DNA of 64,000 nucleotides from Geomonas oryzisoli (GTDB lineage: Bacteria > Desulfobacterota > Desulfuromonadia > Geobacterales > Geobacteraceae), in contig NZ_CP076723.1 of NCBI RefSeq assembly GCF_018986915.1, forward strand, positions 1,397,501 through 1,461,500. Reading direction: 5' to 3'. Below the pieces are notes generated by a model. The model was not told where the DNA came from. It saw nothing but the letters and a program-made list of their open reading frames with translations, and made no database searches. Position 1 is the stretch's first letter. The number at the start of each line of letters is the position of its first letter. Below, in pieces: positions 38,862-48,177 of the stretch. The position numbers and the translations under genes were made by a program.

Positions 38862-40277
38862 TCAGGAATCCCCTGTCTTTTTGAGGCGTTTGCTCAGCGC
38901 GGGCTGGGAGACCCCGATCAGGCGGCAGGCGATGGACTGGTTCCCCTCTGCCCGGCGCATCGCCTCGGCGACCAGCAGATCGCTCACCTCGTGCAGCGCG
39001 GGGAGCGGCTCGCTCGCTACGAAAACGCTGCGCTGCACCTGCCCGTTGAGCCGCACCGGCCGCCCCTGGTCCTGGCCCAGGACCCGCTTGAAGGTTTCCA
39101 GGGAGAGCATGTGCGCCTCGTGGCGGCTCATGGCGTCGTACACCAGCGCCCGCAGTTCCCGCACGTTACCCGGGAAGGAATAGTTGGTCAAGAGAACCGG
39201 CAGCTCCTTCGGGACGGTCGGTTTCTTCTTTTTCAGTTCCCGGGCCGCTTCCTCCAGGAAGTGGTCGAAGAGCAGCGGGATGTCGTCGGGACGCTCGCGC
39301 AGCGCCGGGATGTGGATGTGGTGACCGCACAGGCGGTAGTAAAAATCCTTGCGGAACTCACCTGCCGCCTGCTTGGCGGCCAGGTCGTGGTGGGTGGCGA
39401 CGACCACCCGCGCGTTCATCCGTTTCGGTACGTCGCTGCCGAGGGAGAAGTACTCACCCTCCTGCAACAGGCGCAAAAGTTTCACCTGCGAGGTGATGGC
39501 CAGGTCCCCGATCTCGTCGAGGAACAGCGTCCCGTCCGCGGCCCTCTCGATCATCCCGCTGCGCGGAAGCTCGGCCCCGGTGAAGGCGCCCCTGGTGTGG
39601 CCAAAGAGCGTGTCGCTGAAGATCTGGTCGTCCAGCCCCGCCACGTTCACCGAGACCAGCTGCCCGGGGCGGCGGCTCACCTTGTGGACCGCGCGCGCCA
39701 CCAGCTCCTTGCCGACCCCGCTTTCGCCGGTGATGAGGATGGGCTGGCTGCTGCCCGCCACCGCCTCGATGTAACGGAAGATGGAGAGCATGGCCCGGTC
39801 CGCCGTGAGGATGTCGGCGAAGGCCTCGGCGTGCTCCAGGCGATCGCTGAGGATGCGGGATTTCATTTCGAGGTTTTCCCGCTGCAGGTCGATCAGCCTG
39901 ATGGCGCGGTGGATCCCCTGGATCAGGCGCTCCTCCTCCACGGTCTTCACGAAGAAGTCGAAGGCCCCCTTCTGCATGCATTCCACGGCTACCGAAACCT
40001 GGTTCAGCCCGCTCAGCACGATGACCGGGACCTCAGGGTGTTCCTCTATGATCGCGGGGAGGAGGTCCTGGCCGGAGAGGCCGGGCATGTTCAGGTCCAA
40101 AAGGACCAGGCCGATGGGGCGGGAGCGGAGCAGTTCCAGGACCTTCCCGCTGTCCGAGCAGCGCACCACGTTGTTGATGCCTCCCGACATGGCGAGGGTC
40201 ATGCTGATGCTGCGCAGCCACGCCTCCTCATCATCGACGAGAAGGATCTCGAAGGCCGGCGTCAGTGAGTCGATCAT
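38862..40277 (-). CDS. Sigma-54-dependent response regulator (NtrC/DctD type)
   Basis: 471 aa. Receiver domain (residues 10-125) with VDDEEAW and phospho-Asp61 in LLDLNMPGLSG. Sigma-54 activator AAA+ domain with Walker A GESGVGKE (183-191), GAFTGA loop (230-235) and LFLDEIGDL. C-terminal Fis-type helix-turn-helix (ACRLIGVSQPALSKRLKK). Start: AAGGAG is 1 base from the ATG at 40283 (ATGA overlap with the kinase stop) and 7 bases from the ATG at 40277, so 40277 is preferred. Partner of the kinase; likely activates the symporter promoter. Confidence 0.95.
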   Translation of the reverse strand: MIDSLTPAFEILLVDDEEAWLRSISMTLAMSGGINNVVRCSDSGKVLELLRSRPIGLVLLDLNMPGLSGQDLLPAIIEEHPEVPVIVLSGLNQVSVAVECMQKGAFDFFVKTVEEERLIQGIHRAIRLIDLQRENLEMKSRILSDRLEHAEAFADILTADRAMLSIFRYIEAVAGSSQPILITGESGVGKELVARAVHKVSRRPGQLVSVNVAGLDDQIFSDTLFGHTRGAFTGAELPRSGMIERAADGTLFLDEIGDLAITSQVKLLRLLQEGEYFSLGSDVPKRMNARVVVATHHDLAAKQAAGEFRKDFYYRLCGHHIHIPALRERPDDIPLLFDHFLEEAARELKKKKPTVPKELPVLLTNYSFPGNVRELRALVYDAMSRHEAHMLSLETFKRVLGQDQGRPVRLNGQVQRSVFVASEPLPALHEVSDLLVAEAMRRAEGNQSIACRLIGVSQPALSKRLKKTGDS

Positions 40278-40279
40278 GG

Positions 40280-41968
40280 TCATGCTCCTTGCAGGGCGGG
40301 CAATGCCACCCGCACCGTGGTTCCCTCGCCCGGTTGCGACTCGAAAACCATGGTCCCTTCGTGTTCCTTGATGATGGAGGCCGACACCGACAGGCCGAGC
40401 CCGGTGCCGCCTACCTCGCGCTTGGTGGTGAAGAAGGGATCGGCGATACGCGGCAGATCCTCGCCGGCGATGCCGACCCCCTCGTCCCGGACCAGCAGGA
40501 ACACCTCGTTGCGGTCGGCATCGTAGCCGGTGCTGAGGTAGATACCCTTGCCCGGGTCGGCAAGCGCCTGGCAGGCGTTGAGTATGAGGTTCACCACCAC
40601 CTGCTCGATCCGCTGCGCGTTGCCCCGGATGGCGGGAAGGCCTTCGGCGAGGTCGGCGACCACGTTGCCGGTGGTCTTGCGGATGGAATTCTCCACCAGC
40701 CTGAGCGCGGCCCGGACCACGTCGTTCAAAAGCACCGACTGGTCCATCTGCGAGGTGTCCTTGCGGGCGAAGTCCTTGAGGTCCTCGACGATGCGCTTGA
40801 TCCGGGTGGCGCCGTCGTGCATCTCGTCGATGAGCAGCGGGATGTCCTCGCGAAACTGGGAGTAGCGCAGTCCCCCGATCATGAAATCCCCTTCCTTTTG
40901 GAATCTCTGTTCCAGATGCTCTTCGGTCGAGCGGAAGATCTTCTTCAATACCGGCAGGTTGTAGAGCAAGAGCCCGGTGGGGTTGTTGATCTCGTGGGCG
41001 ATGCCCGAAACCAGGATGCCGAGCGAGGCCATCTTGTCCGCCTGGATCAGTTGCTGCTGCTGCAACTGCATCTCCTGGGTGCGCAGGGCGACCTCCTTGG
41101 TGAGCCTGCGGTTGATGTAACCGATGGCGCTCAGCAAGAGCAATAGCGGCAGTGCCGTGATGGCCGCGTAGGTGAGGATCTTGCGCCAGGAGACGGTGGG
41201 AGGCTCCAGCGCGCCCAGCCACTTATCATGGATCTTCTGGTAGCGCCCGGTGTTTTTCAGGATGGCGAGCCCTTCGCTGAACTGGGAGAGGATCTGGTCG
41301 TTACCCTTTTTGACGGCGTAGCAGTACGGCTGACCGGCGAAGAGACGGCCCACCGGGACGATGTTGGAGAGGCCGAACTCGCGGCTTAAGTAGAGTCCGG
41401 GGAGGTTGCCGACCAGGGCGTAGTCGTGCTTGCCGGCGGCCAACTGGCGCAGCGCGTCGATGTGGGTGTCGACCGGGGAGATGGCGGCGCCCACGTTTTT
41501 TTCCAGCAGGTAGTCGTGCATCATGCCGCCGTTTTGCACGAGCACCTCTTTCCCCTTCAGGTCGGTGAGGTCCCGGACCGGCTTGCTGCCGCGGCGGGCG
41601 AAAACCGACTGGTTGATGATCGAGTGCGGCGGCGAGAAGTCGTAATCCCTGGCTCGTACTTCCGCCTGGACCATCCCCTGGACGATGTCCACCTCGCCCC
41701 TTTGCAGCGCCTTCCGTATCTCTTCCCAGCGCCCCAGGCGGATCTCCACCGTCATCCCCATCACTTCGGCGATGGCGCGGGTGAGGTCGACGTTGAACCC
41801 GGCGGGGTGGCCGTCCTTGTCGATGAACTCGTACGGGGGGTAGTTGTGGTCACCGCCGACGACGATGGTCCCCGCAGCCGCCGCCCAGCCGGAGCAGGGC
41901 ATGAGGGTGCCCAGCACCAGCAGAAGGACCGGCAGCAAACGCCGGATGTTTGGGATGGCGAAAGTCAT
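40280..41968 (-). CDS. Sensor histidine kinase with periplasmic solute-binding domain
   Basis: 562 aa. Signal peptide (residues 1-30), then an extracytoplasmic SBP_bac_3-type domain (about 33-255, with GGDHNYPPYEFIDKDG and GFNVDLTRAIAEVMGM), a single membrane helix (about 266-284), a HisKA region with phosphoacceptor His325 in GIAHEINNP, and an ATPase domain with NLILNACQAL, DEGVGI and GTGLGLSVS. The sensor resembles amino-acid ABC transporter binding proteins rather than the Cache/PAS sensor of classical DctB, suggesting amino-acid or carboxylate sensing. No receiver domain of its own. Confidence 0.93.
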   Translation of the reverse strand: MTFAIPNIRRLLPVLLLVLGTLMPCSGWAAAAGTIVVGGDHNYPPYEFIDKDGHPAGFNVDLTRAIAEVMGMTVEIRLGRWEEIRKALQRGEVDIVQGMVQAEVRARDYDFSPPHSIINQSVFARRGSKPVRDLTDLKGKEVLVQNGGMMHDYLLEKNVGAAISPVDTHIDALRQLAAGKHDYALVGNLPGLYLSREFGLSNIVPVGRLFAGQPYCYAVKKGNDQILSQFSEGLAILKNTGRYQKIHDKWLGALEPPTVSWRKILTYAAITALPLLLLLSAIGYINRRLTKEVALRTQEMQLQQQQLIQADKMASLGILVSGIAHEINNPTGLLLYNLPVLKKIFRSTEEHLEQRFQKEGDFMIGGLRYSQFREDIPLLIDEMHDGATRIKRIVEDLKDFARKDTSQMDQSVLLNDVVRAALRLVENSIRKTTGNVVADLAEGLPAIRGNAQRIEQVVVNLILNACQALADPGKGIYLSTGYDADRNEVFLLVRDEGVGIAGEDLPRIADPFFTTKREVGGTGLGLSVSASIIKEHEGTMVFESQPGEGTTVRVALPALQGA

Positions 41969-42609
41969 GGCGTACCGAAATGAAATAAATTAGGGATTCG
42001 TCCTCAAGGAGTATTGAGCCTACTACCATCCCTCAACAGTGTGCAAGTGGAAATCCTGATCGGGGGGGGCGGTATCCGGCATGTTCGGAGTGCGGCAGTT
42101 TCTGCATTCCGTTTGGTAATTATCGACCACGGTTTTCCGGCGTGGCCTCTTTGTGACACTAAATGGGTATACTAATGAGTAATTTTGGTGTATAGAAAGG
42201 TTGCAATGTTATAAAAACGGACATGTTGCAGGACAATACATGGCCCGTGTGCATTGAAGCGCTTTTTGATGTCCTGAGGTAGAAGAGATCCGCGATGTCT
42301 TGTGACCATCCCGTCTCACTCTTCATGACTGTGTCTGTATCGAACAGATGAAGAACCCCGGAATTCTCAGAGTACTTTCGCTTCAAAATCAACCTTACAA
42401 GTTCATGGTTTAAAAAGTAGCCCAAACACGCTTTCGTAAAGCATGGCGGGCTCGATGTTTTGCGTTTGGTCATTTGACCGAAGCTGAGGCGGTTCCGTCT
42501 GTCTGCCGATGCGTCCCCGGTTTGGGGATGCCGGTGGCTGGACGTTGTGATGTCGCCGGTTATTCCGCAGGGACGGATAGCCGTCGTTTTTAATTGAATG
42601 GAGGCTTGT
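41969..42609. other. 641-bp control region upstream of the polysaccharide operon
   Basis: No credible gene; long open frames on the minus strand here have no protein features. It contains the imperfect palindrome TTTGGTCA/TGACCGAA (42465-42482), a small stem GACGG/CCGTC followed by T (42572-42590), and a CCCC/GGGG stem near 42514. The promoter of the operon should be here but I see no convincing consensus pair. Confidence 0.5.
42465..42482 (+). promoter_or_regulatory. Operator-like palindrome upstream of the polysaccharide operon
   Basis: TTTGGTCA and TGACCGAA flank TT, with seven of eight positions complementary. It lies about 130 bases before the first gene. The binding protein is unknown. 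Confidence 0.35.
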
Positions 42610-43206
42610 GTGAGAAAGCGCGCATTCGACTTGCTTGCTCTTTGTCTTATGAGTATGGCAGTTCTGAGCTGTCTGAAAGCAGAGAGTGTTGAAAGCCGGT
42701 TGGCAACAATGGCACCTTCGGTCAAAGCAGTGCCGTTGATCATCCGCAACTCGCCGCAAAACCCGACCCCACTCGGCCTCGAGGTTGGTTATGCCACCCG
42801 GAGAGGCTTCACCCAGAAATATCCCTCCGCTACGGTTTTTCAAGCCGTTCCCAACACGGTCACAGGCGGCGTCAATCTCCAGGTCGAGCCGGGTGTGTTC
42901 GGTATCGACGGCGTGCAGGACGTGGCGCTGTCCTTCGACAGGTACGATGTCCTGACCGGTGTGGTGCTCGTTATGGAGAGCATCCCCAAGGCTACCCTCA
43001 TGTCTTCGCTGCATCAGTTTAAACTGGTGCAGGACAACATAGACCCTTCGGGAGACGTGGGAAATGCCTTGTTCCAGAAGGGTGACTGCGAAATACGGGT
43101 TGAACTGGAACCTGTGTCAAAGTCGGTGGTGGTGATTTACGGCACCAAAAGCTTCCTGGAGAAGAACGACCAGGCGATGCAGGTCATGGCTCAAAACAGC
43201 CAGTAA
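42610..43206 (+). CDS. Small exported hypothetical protein, first gene of the polysaccharide operon
   Basis: 198 aa. Chosen start is GTG at 42610 because GGAGG is 5 bases upstream; the ATG at 42598 overlaps that GGAGG. A signal peptide ends near VLSCLKAES, which may be a non-standard lipobox with Cys or a normal cleavage site. The mature part is unrecognised, mixed alpha/beta, with few cysteines and no enzyme motifs. Located 87 bases before the SLBB export gene on the same strand, so a role in polysaccharide export or its envelope contact is plausible (inference). Confidence 0.7.
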   Translation: MRKRAFDLLALCLMSMAVLSCLKAESVESRLATMAPSVKAVPLIIRNSPQNPTPLGLEVGYATRRGFTQKYPSATVFQAVPNTVTGGVNLQVEPGVFGIDGVQDVALSFDRYDVLTGVVLVMESIPKATLMSSLHQFKLVQDNIDPSGDVGNALFQKGDCEIRVELEPVSKSVVVIYGTKSFLEKNDQAMQVMAQNSQ

Positions 43207-43293
43207 TTTACACTGTGGCCGAAAACAGAGCACGCTGAACGTATCGGCGCTATATCGGTCATTTTTTTATGAGCAAATCGGTTCGGAGCAAGC

Positions 43294-45894
43294 ATGAAAA
43301 AAATTGCAGTACTTCTGTGCACTATTCTCGTTATTGTCGCCACCACGGCTCAAGCCGCGGTAACTTCACTGACATCGATGCAGACCGAAGGCGAGCAACA
43401 GAAATCCTCTTACCTGGAACCCCAGAAAACAAGCTCCAGCCCGATGCAGGTCGTGGTGCCTGGTACGGCGCCTGCTCTTAACAATGTTAAGAGGGACGCT
43501 GACATCCCGCAGGGCTACACCCGTCAATCCAACGCGGACGGTGCCGTGAAACAGCCGGGACCGTTGACGGGCAAGTTGGAGACGAGCGATGCGAACAAGC
43601 AGGACGCAAGCGTGTCGTCGCAGTCGGCCCTCGGCGTTCTCCAATCCCAGCCCCAGCCTCAGTCGCAGCCCCAGCCCCAGTCGCAGCCCCAGCCCCAGCC
43701 GCAGTCGCGCCTGGAATTGCGGCTCAACAAGGCAAACGTGCTCCCATACCAGGTTACGGCAGAGGGAGATGCAAAGCCGCCGCTCGTGCAGTTCGGTTAC
43801 GGTTTTTTCAACGGCCAGTTCAAGCCCCAGGCCGACGCCCCTGTGGCCTCCGATTACGTGGTGTCCGCCGGCGACAGGATTGCGCTGACCGTGTGGGGAA
43901 CTCCCGCTGATGGGACCCTGCTCCTGGAGGTGGGCCGCAGAGGGGAAATATCGCTGCCGCGGGTCGGTGTCATCACCGTGGCCGGAGTCCAATTCTCAAG
44001 GCTGCAGGAAAAAATCGAGAAGGCGCTGTCGCGTTCCTTTACCAATGCCCATTGCAGCGTCGATATCGGGCAGCTTCACACCGTGAAGGTGTACGTCGTG
44101 GGTGAGGTCGCCAACCCCGGGGGATACGACATTCCTGCCCTGTCGACCGTGATCAACGCCTTGGAAGCTGCCGGGGGGCCGAGCAAAAACGGAACCCTGC
44201 GCGCCGTCGAAGTTCAGCGGCTCGGGAAAATCGTGGCGAGCATCGACCTGTACGACTTCTTCAACCATGGCAACAAGGCCAACGACGTCCGCCTGCAATC
44301 CGGCGACACGATCTTCGTGGGGATCATAGGTCCTACCATTGCGGTGGGGGGGGAAGTGAAGCGCCCCGGCATTTACGAGTTGAAGGGAGAGCAGACGCTC
44401 AACGACGCCTTGAGCCTGGCCGGCGGCCTTACCCCGACGGCGCGCAAAGGGGATATCCAGGTGGTCAGGGTCGAGGCGCACAAGGGGAGCGAGACCAAGA
44501 CCGTCAACCTCGACGCAGCCAATTCTCTGGCAAGCCCGATCCGTGACATGGACATCATCACCGTCGGCCGAGTGGGCTCGGCTCTGCGCAACACCGTGCG
44601 GGTCGAAGGTCACGTCCTGAAGACCGAGGACCGTGAGTTCCGTCAAGGAATGCGGGTGAGCAGCGTCATCACCGCCGCCGACATCCTCCCGGAAAGCAGC
44701 CCGGTCGCGGAGCTCACCCGCTACTCGGCACCCGGGCTCACTCCCGAGAAGATCATATTCTCGATCGCCAAGGCGTTCGCCGGAGACGCGGCCGAGGACA
44801 TCGAGCTGCGCGACAGCGACACCATCAAAATCTTCTCCAAATGGGAGAAGGAAGAGATGCCGAAGGTCCGCATCCGTGGGGACGTCCAAACGCCGGGTGA
44901 ATACCGTCTCTACGACGGGATGTCGCTGGGCGACCTGATCCAGCTCGCCGGCTACATGAAGAAGTCGGCTTTCGTCAAGAATGTCGAGGTCGCCCGCACC
45001 GTCATTACCGGCACCGAAGTCTCGACCCGCATCATCATAGCCGACATGACCGGCACCGGCGCCAAGATGAAGCTTGAGCCCTACGACGAGGTCACCATCC
45101 GGCGGATTCCCAACTGGGCGGAAGAGACCGAGCGATACGTCGAGCTGAAAGGGGAGTTCACCTTCCCCGGTGTCTACCCGATCTCGCGCGGGGAAACGGT
45201 TTCATCGGTCATCAGCAGGGCAGGCGGGTTCACCAAAAAGGCCTACCTCCCGGCCGTCAAATTCACCCGGAAAGCGGTGCAGGAGGAGCAGCAGCTGCGC
45301 ATGCAGGAGGTGATCAGGAGGACCGAAGACCAAGTCGCCAAACAGCAGGCCGATCTGGCTGCCGCCGCGTCCTCCAAGGAGGAATTGGAGGCGATGAAGG
45401 CGTCGCTGGCAGGGGTCACTGCCGGGCTGGACCGCCTCAAGGGGGCCAGGGCGGAGGGGCGCGTGGTCCTTTCCGAGAAGGAGATGCTGGCACAGCCCGG
45501 CAGCGCGGACGACCTCGAGCTCGCCGGCGGCGACGTCATCGAGGTCAAGCCGGTGCCGTCGGCGGTAAGCATCATGGGGCAGGTCTACAACCCGATCTCC
45601 GCCGTCTACAAAAACGGCAAGAGCGTCTCCGACTACCTTGCCATGACCGGCGGCTTCAACCAGGATGCGGCAAAAGACGAGATGTACCTGGTGCGGGCCG
45701 ACGGGACGGTGGTGAGCAGAACCCAGTACCCGTGGTACAGCTCGTTCATGAACGAAACGGTCCTGCCGGGGGACACGATCGTCGTCCCGCAGGACCTCCA
45801 GAAAACGGCATGGATGAGAACCGTCAAGGACATCACCACGATCCTGTCGCAGGTCGCCATAACTGCGGGCGTGATCATCGCTGCAGGACTTTAG
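43294..45894 (+). CDS. Polysaccharide export protein with SLBB domains (Wza-like)
   Basis: 866 aa with signal peptide (cleavage near AQA-AV, residue 22). A Pro/Gln/Ser tandem-repeat linker lies at about residues 117-132. The Poly_export domain (about 185-265) has SAGDRIALTVWG, and several SLBB beta-grasp domains follow (VYVVGEVANPGGYDI; VGGEVKRPGIYEL; VRIRGDVQTPGEY; LKGEFTFPGVYP; IMGQVYNPISAVY). A coiled coil (about 665-715) lies inside the last SLBB region. A short hydrophobic C-terminus ends the protein. It forms or contacts the outer-membrane export channel for the polymer made by the downstream genes. Confidence 0.9.
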   Translation: MKKIAVLLCTILVIVATTAQAAVTSLTSMQTEGEQQKSSYLEPQKTSSSPMQVVVPGTAPALNNVKRDADIPQGYTRQSNADGAVKQPGPLTGKLETSDANKQDASVSSQSALGVLQSQPQPQSQPQPQSQPQPQPQSRLELRLNKANVLPYQVTAEGDAKPPLVQFGYGFFNGQFKPQADAPVASDYVVSAGDRIALTVWGTPADGTLLLEVGRRGEISLPRVGVITVAGVQFSRLQEKIEKALSRSFTNAHCSVDIGQLHTVKVYVVGEVANPGGYDIPALSTVINALEAAGGPSKNGTLRAVEVQRLGKIVASIDLYDFFNHGNKANDVRLQSGDTIFVGIIGPTIAVGGEVKRPGIYELKGEQTLNDALSLAGGLTPTARKGDIQVVRVEAHKGSETKTVNLDAANSLASPIRDMDIITVGRVGSALRNTVRVEGHVLKTEDREFRQGMRVSSVITAADILPESSPVAELTRYSAPGLTPEKIIFSIAKAFAGDAAEDIELRDSDTIKIFSKWEKEEMPKVRIRGDVQTPGEYRLYDGMSLGDLIQLAGYMKKSAFVKNVEVARTVITGTEVSTRIIIADMTGTGAKMKLEPYDEVTIRRIPNWAEETERYVELKGEFTFPGVYPISRGETVSSVISRAGGFTKKAYLPAVKFTRKAVQEEQQLRMQEVIRRTEDQVAKQQADLAAAASSKEELEAMKASLAGVTAGLDRLKGARAEGRVVLSEKEMLAQPGSADDLELAGGDVIEVKPVPSAVSIMGQVYNPISAVYKNGKSVSDYLAMTGGFNQDAAKDEMYLVRADGTVVSRTQYPWYSSFMNETVLPGDTIVVPQDLQKTAWMRTVKDITTILSQVAITAGVIIAAGL
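43652..43713 (+). repeat. Tandem CAGCCCCAG-type repeat inside the export gene
   Basis: Units of CAGCCCCAG with CAGTCG variants encode the Gln-Pro-Gln-Ser linker of the export protein. The repeat is of the type that changes copy number by slippage. Confidence 0.7.
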
Positions 45895-45904
45895 GAGGCG
45901 CGGC

Positions 45905-47041
45905 ATGATCAACACGATAAGGATCCTCTCCGCTCACAAGAAGCGCATCGTTGTCAGCACCTTCACCGTCGCTGTGCTGACCGCAGCCCTCACCTTCGTG
46001 ATCCCCAAAACCTACACGGCCACGGCGAAAATCCTGCCGCCGCAGCAGGATCAGGGTGTCTTTGGGATGATGATGGCCCAGGTGGGCGGTTTGGCCTCGC
46101 TGGCAGGCGACGTCCTGGGCAACGGCACCTCTGGTGACACCTGCGTCGGGTTCCTGCAAAGTGACACCATCAGCGACAGGATCATCGACAGGTTTGCGCT
46201 CGCCAAGGTGTACGAGACCGACACCCGTGCGGATGCGCGCCGGGCTCTCGAGGAGCATGTCTCCATTCAGCTGGGAAAGAAAGACGGCCTGGTCTCGGTC
46301 AGCGTCGAGGACCGCTCCCCGGCGCGGGCCGCGGCCATCGCCAACGCCTACATCGAGGAACTGAGCAGCCTGACCGCGGCGGTCAGCAGTTCGGGTGCCT
46401 CTTCAGAAAGGGCGTTCATGCAAAGGCGCCTGGAGGAGACCAGGAGGAAGCTGCAGGGAGCAGAGGAGGCTTTGAAGGCATTCCAGCAAAGAAACGGCGT
46501 CATCAAGCCCGACAGCCAAATGGAAGCCTCCATCCAGACACTTGCCATGCTCAAGGCACAGCTCACCGACGCGGAGGTAAAGCTCGCCATGGCGCGCAAA
46601 ACCTTCCGCGACAGCGAGCCTGAAGTGCGTGAAGCCAAGGCCGCGGTGAGCAAACTCCAGGCCCAGATCGACAGCCGGCAGAACTCCAAAGGGGGCGGGG
46701 CGATCCCGAACTTCGGGGGCGCTCCCGAGGTGGGGCAGGAGTACATCAGGCTCATGCGGGAATTCAAGACGCAAGAGGCCGTCTTCGAGGCGTTGACCAA
46801 GCAGTTCGAGATCTCTCAGGTCTCGGAAACGAAGGATTTCGCCAAGATCCAGGTGGTTCAAAAAGCGACCGTGCCGGATAAAAAGACCGGTCCGCGGCGA
46901 GCATCCATCACCCTGGCGGCCTTTTTCGCAACCTTTTTCATCTCCTCTCTCTGGTTCGTCATGAAGGCGAGATTCCAACGGCTTCCCGGTGAGAAAAGGG
47001 ACGAGATCGTCGAGCTCGCGGCCTCGTTGAGGAGGTGGTAG
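45905..47041 (+). CDS. Wzz/GumC-type chain-length determinant protein
   Basis: 378 aa inner-membrane polysaccharide co-polymerase. Two membrane helices (about 14-36 and 338-358) bracket a periplasmic part with YTATAKILPP at the N-terminal Wzz domain and a long coiled coil (about 170-270). The Pro/Gly-rich DKKTGPRRASITL segment precedes the second helix, as in this family. No tyrosine-kinase domain is attached and none is encoded in the window. Sits 10 bases after the SLBB gene, so the two are probably co-translated. Confidence 0.9.
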   Translation: MINTIRILSAHKKRIVVSTFTVAVLTAALTFVIPKTYTATAKILPPQQDQGVFGMMMAQVGGLASLAGDVLGNGTSGDTCVGFLQSDTISDRIIDRFALAKVYETDTRADARRALEEHVSIQLGKKDGLVSVSVEDRSPARAAAIANAYIEELSSLTAAVSSSGASSERAFMQRRLEETRRKLQGAEEALKAFQQRNGVIKPDSQMEASIQTLAMLKAQLTDAEVKLAMARKTFRDSEPEVREAKAAVSKLQAQIDSRQNSKGGGAIPNFGGAPEVGQEYIRLMREFKTQEAVFEALTKQFEISQVSETKDFAKIQVVQKATVPDKKTGPRRASITLAAFFATFFISSLWFVMKARFQRLPGEKRDEIVELAASLRRW

Positions 47042-47043
47042 GG

Positions 47044-48177
47044 ATGGAAAAGCGCGTGATGGTGGTGATCGGGACGAGGCCGGAAGCGATCAAGATGGCT
47101 CCGGTCGTGAGGGAGCTGCAGCAGCGTACCGGGCTCAAACCGGTCGTTGTCGCAACCAGCCAGCACAAAGAGATGCTGCATCAGGCTCTGGCAGCCTTCG
47201 ACATCACCCCGGACCTGGACCTGGACGTCATGAAGCCGGGGCAGGACCTGGAACATATCACCTGCACGGTGCTGGAACGGCTGGCGCCACTGGTGCGCGA
47301 AATACGTCCAGATGCCATGCTGGTGCACGGGGATACGACAACGGCGATGGCCGCCTCCCTGGTGGGCTACTACAACGGGGTCATGGTGGGGCATGTGGAA
47401 GCGGGGCTGCGCAGTTTCGACAAGCAGGCTCCGTACCCGGAGGAGGTCAACCGCAGAATCGTCGGCGTGGTGGCCGACTGGCACTTCGCCCCGACCAGCG
47501 CCGCCGCCGGCAACCTCGCCGCGGAAGGTGTCACAGCCGCTTCGGTGGCTATTACCGGCAACACCATAGTCGATGCGGTGCAACAGGTGAGCCGGAAACT
47601 TCTGGACGATCGGCGCATAGAGGCGGAGTTGTCCGCTGCGGGGATGCGGCACTGGGACAAGAGGATCATCCTCGTGACCGGACACCGCAGGGAGAACCTC
47701 GACGGGGGGATCGAAAGGATGTGCACGGCCCTCGCGCGCATCACCGACGAGCTCGAGGACGTGGTGGTCGTATATCCGGTGCACCTCAACCCGCGCGTGA
47801 AAGATGCGGTGAACAAAACCTTGAGCGGCCGGGACCGGGTGCTGTTGATGTCCCCCTTGGGATACGAGCCCTTCGTCTACCTCATGGCGAAGGCGACCCT
47901 GATCGTCACCGACTCCGGCGGTATCCAGGAGGAAGCCGCCGCGCTCAGCAAGCCCGTCCTCATCACGCGGACCGTGACCGAGCGCCCGGAGGTGGTCGAG
48001 GCCGGGATCGGCATTCTGGTCGGGACCGAACCCGAGGCGATCTACAGCAATGCGGTGGCGATTCTTGCCGACAGGGAGAAATATGACGCCATGTCGTCAG
48101 CGGTGAACCCGTTCGGGGACGGCTTCGCCGCCGCAAGGATTTGTGATTTCCTCCAGAGGGCCCTGTGCGCAAGGTAA
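47044..48177 (+). CDS. wecB: UDP-N-acetylglucosamine 2-epimerase (non-hydrolysing)
   Basis: Converts UDP-GlcNAc to UDP-ManNAc for the polymer. 377 aa. Signatures: VIGTRPEAIKMAPV at the N-terminus, VHGDTTTAMA, VGHVEAGLRS, LVTGHRRENL and TDSGGIQEEAA. Start ATG at 47044 follows GGAGG at 8 bases, 2 bases after the Wzz stop. Its end overlaps the flippase start by 13 bases. Presence of the enzyme suggests ManNAc or a derivative in the repeat unit. Confidence 0.95.
   Translation: MEKRVMVVIGTRPEAIKMAPVVRELQQRTGLKPVVVATSQHKEMLHQALAAFDITPDLDLDVMKPGQDLEHITCTVLERLAPLVREIRPDAMLVHGDTTTAMAASLVGYYNGVMVGHVEAGLRSFDKQAPYPEEVNRRIVGVVADWHFAPTSAAAGNLAAEGVTAASVAITGNTIVDAVQQVSRKLLDDRRIEAELSAAGMRHWDKRIILVTGHRRENLDGGIERMCTALARITDELEDVVVVYPVHLNPRVKDAVNKTLSGRDRVLLMSPLGYEPFVYLMAKATLIVTDSGGIQEEAAALSKPVLITRTVTERPEVVEAGIGILVGTEPEAIYSNAVAILADREKYDAMSSAVNPFGDGFAAARICDFLQRALCAR

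Noticed and set aside
42075-42100. Sigma-54 promoter before the polysaccharide operon
   Set aside because: GGCATG and a downstream GTGC are present, but the GG-to-GC spacing is 3 bases too long.
42159-42749. Minus-strand open frame upstream of the polysaccharide operon
   Set aside because: Low-quality composition, overlaps the start of the plus-strand gene, no ribosome binding site.
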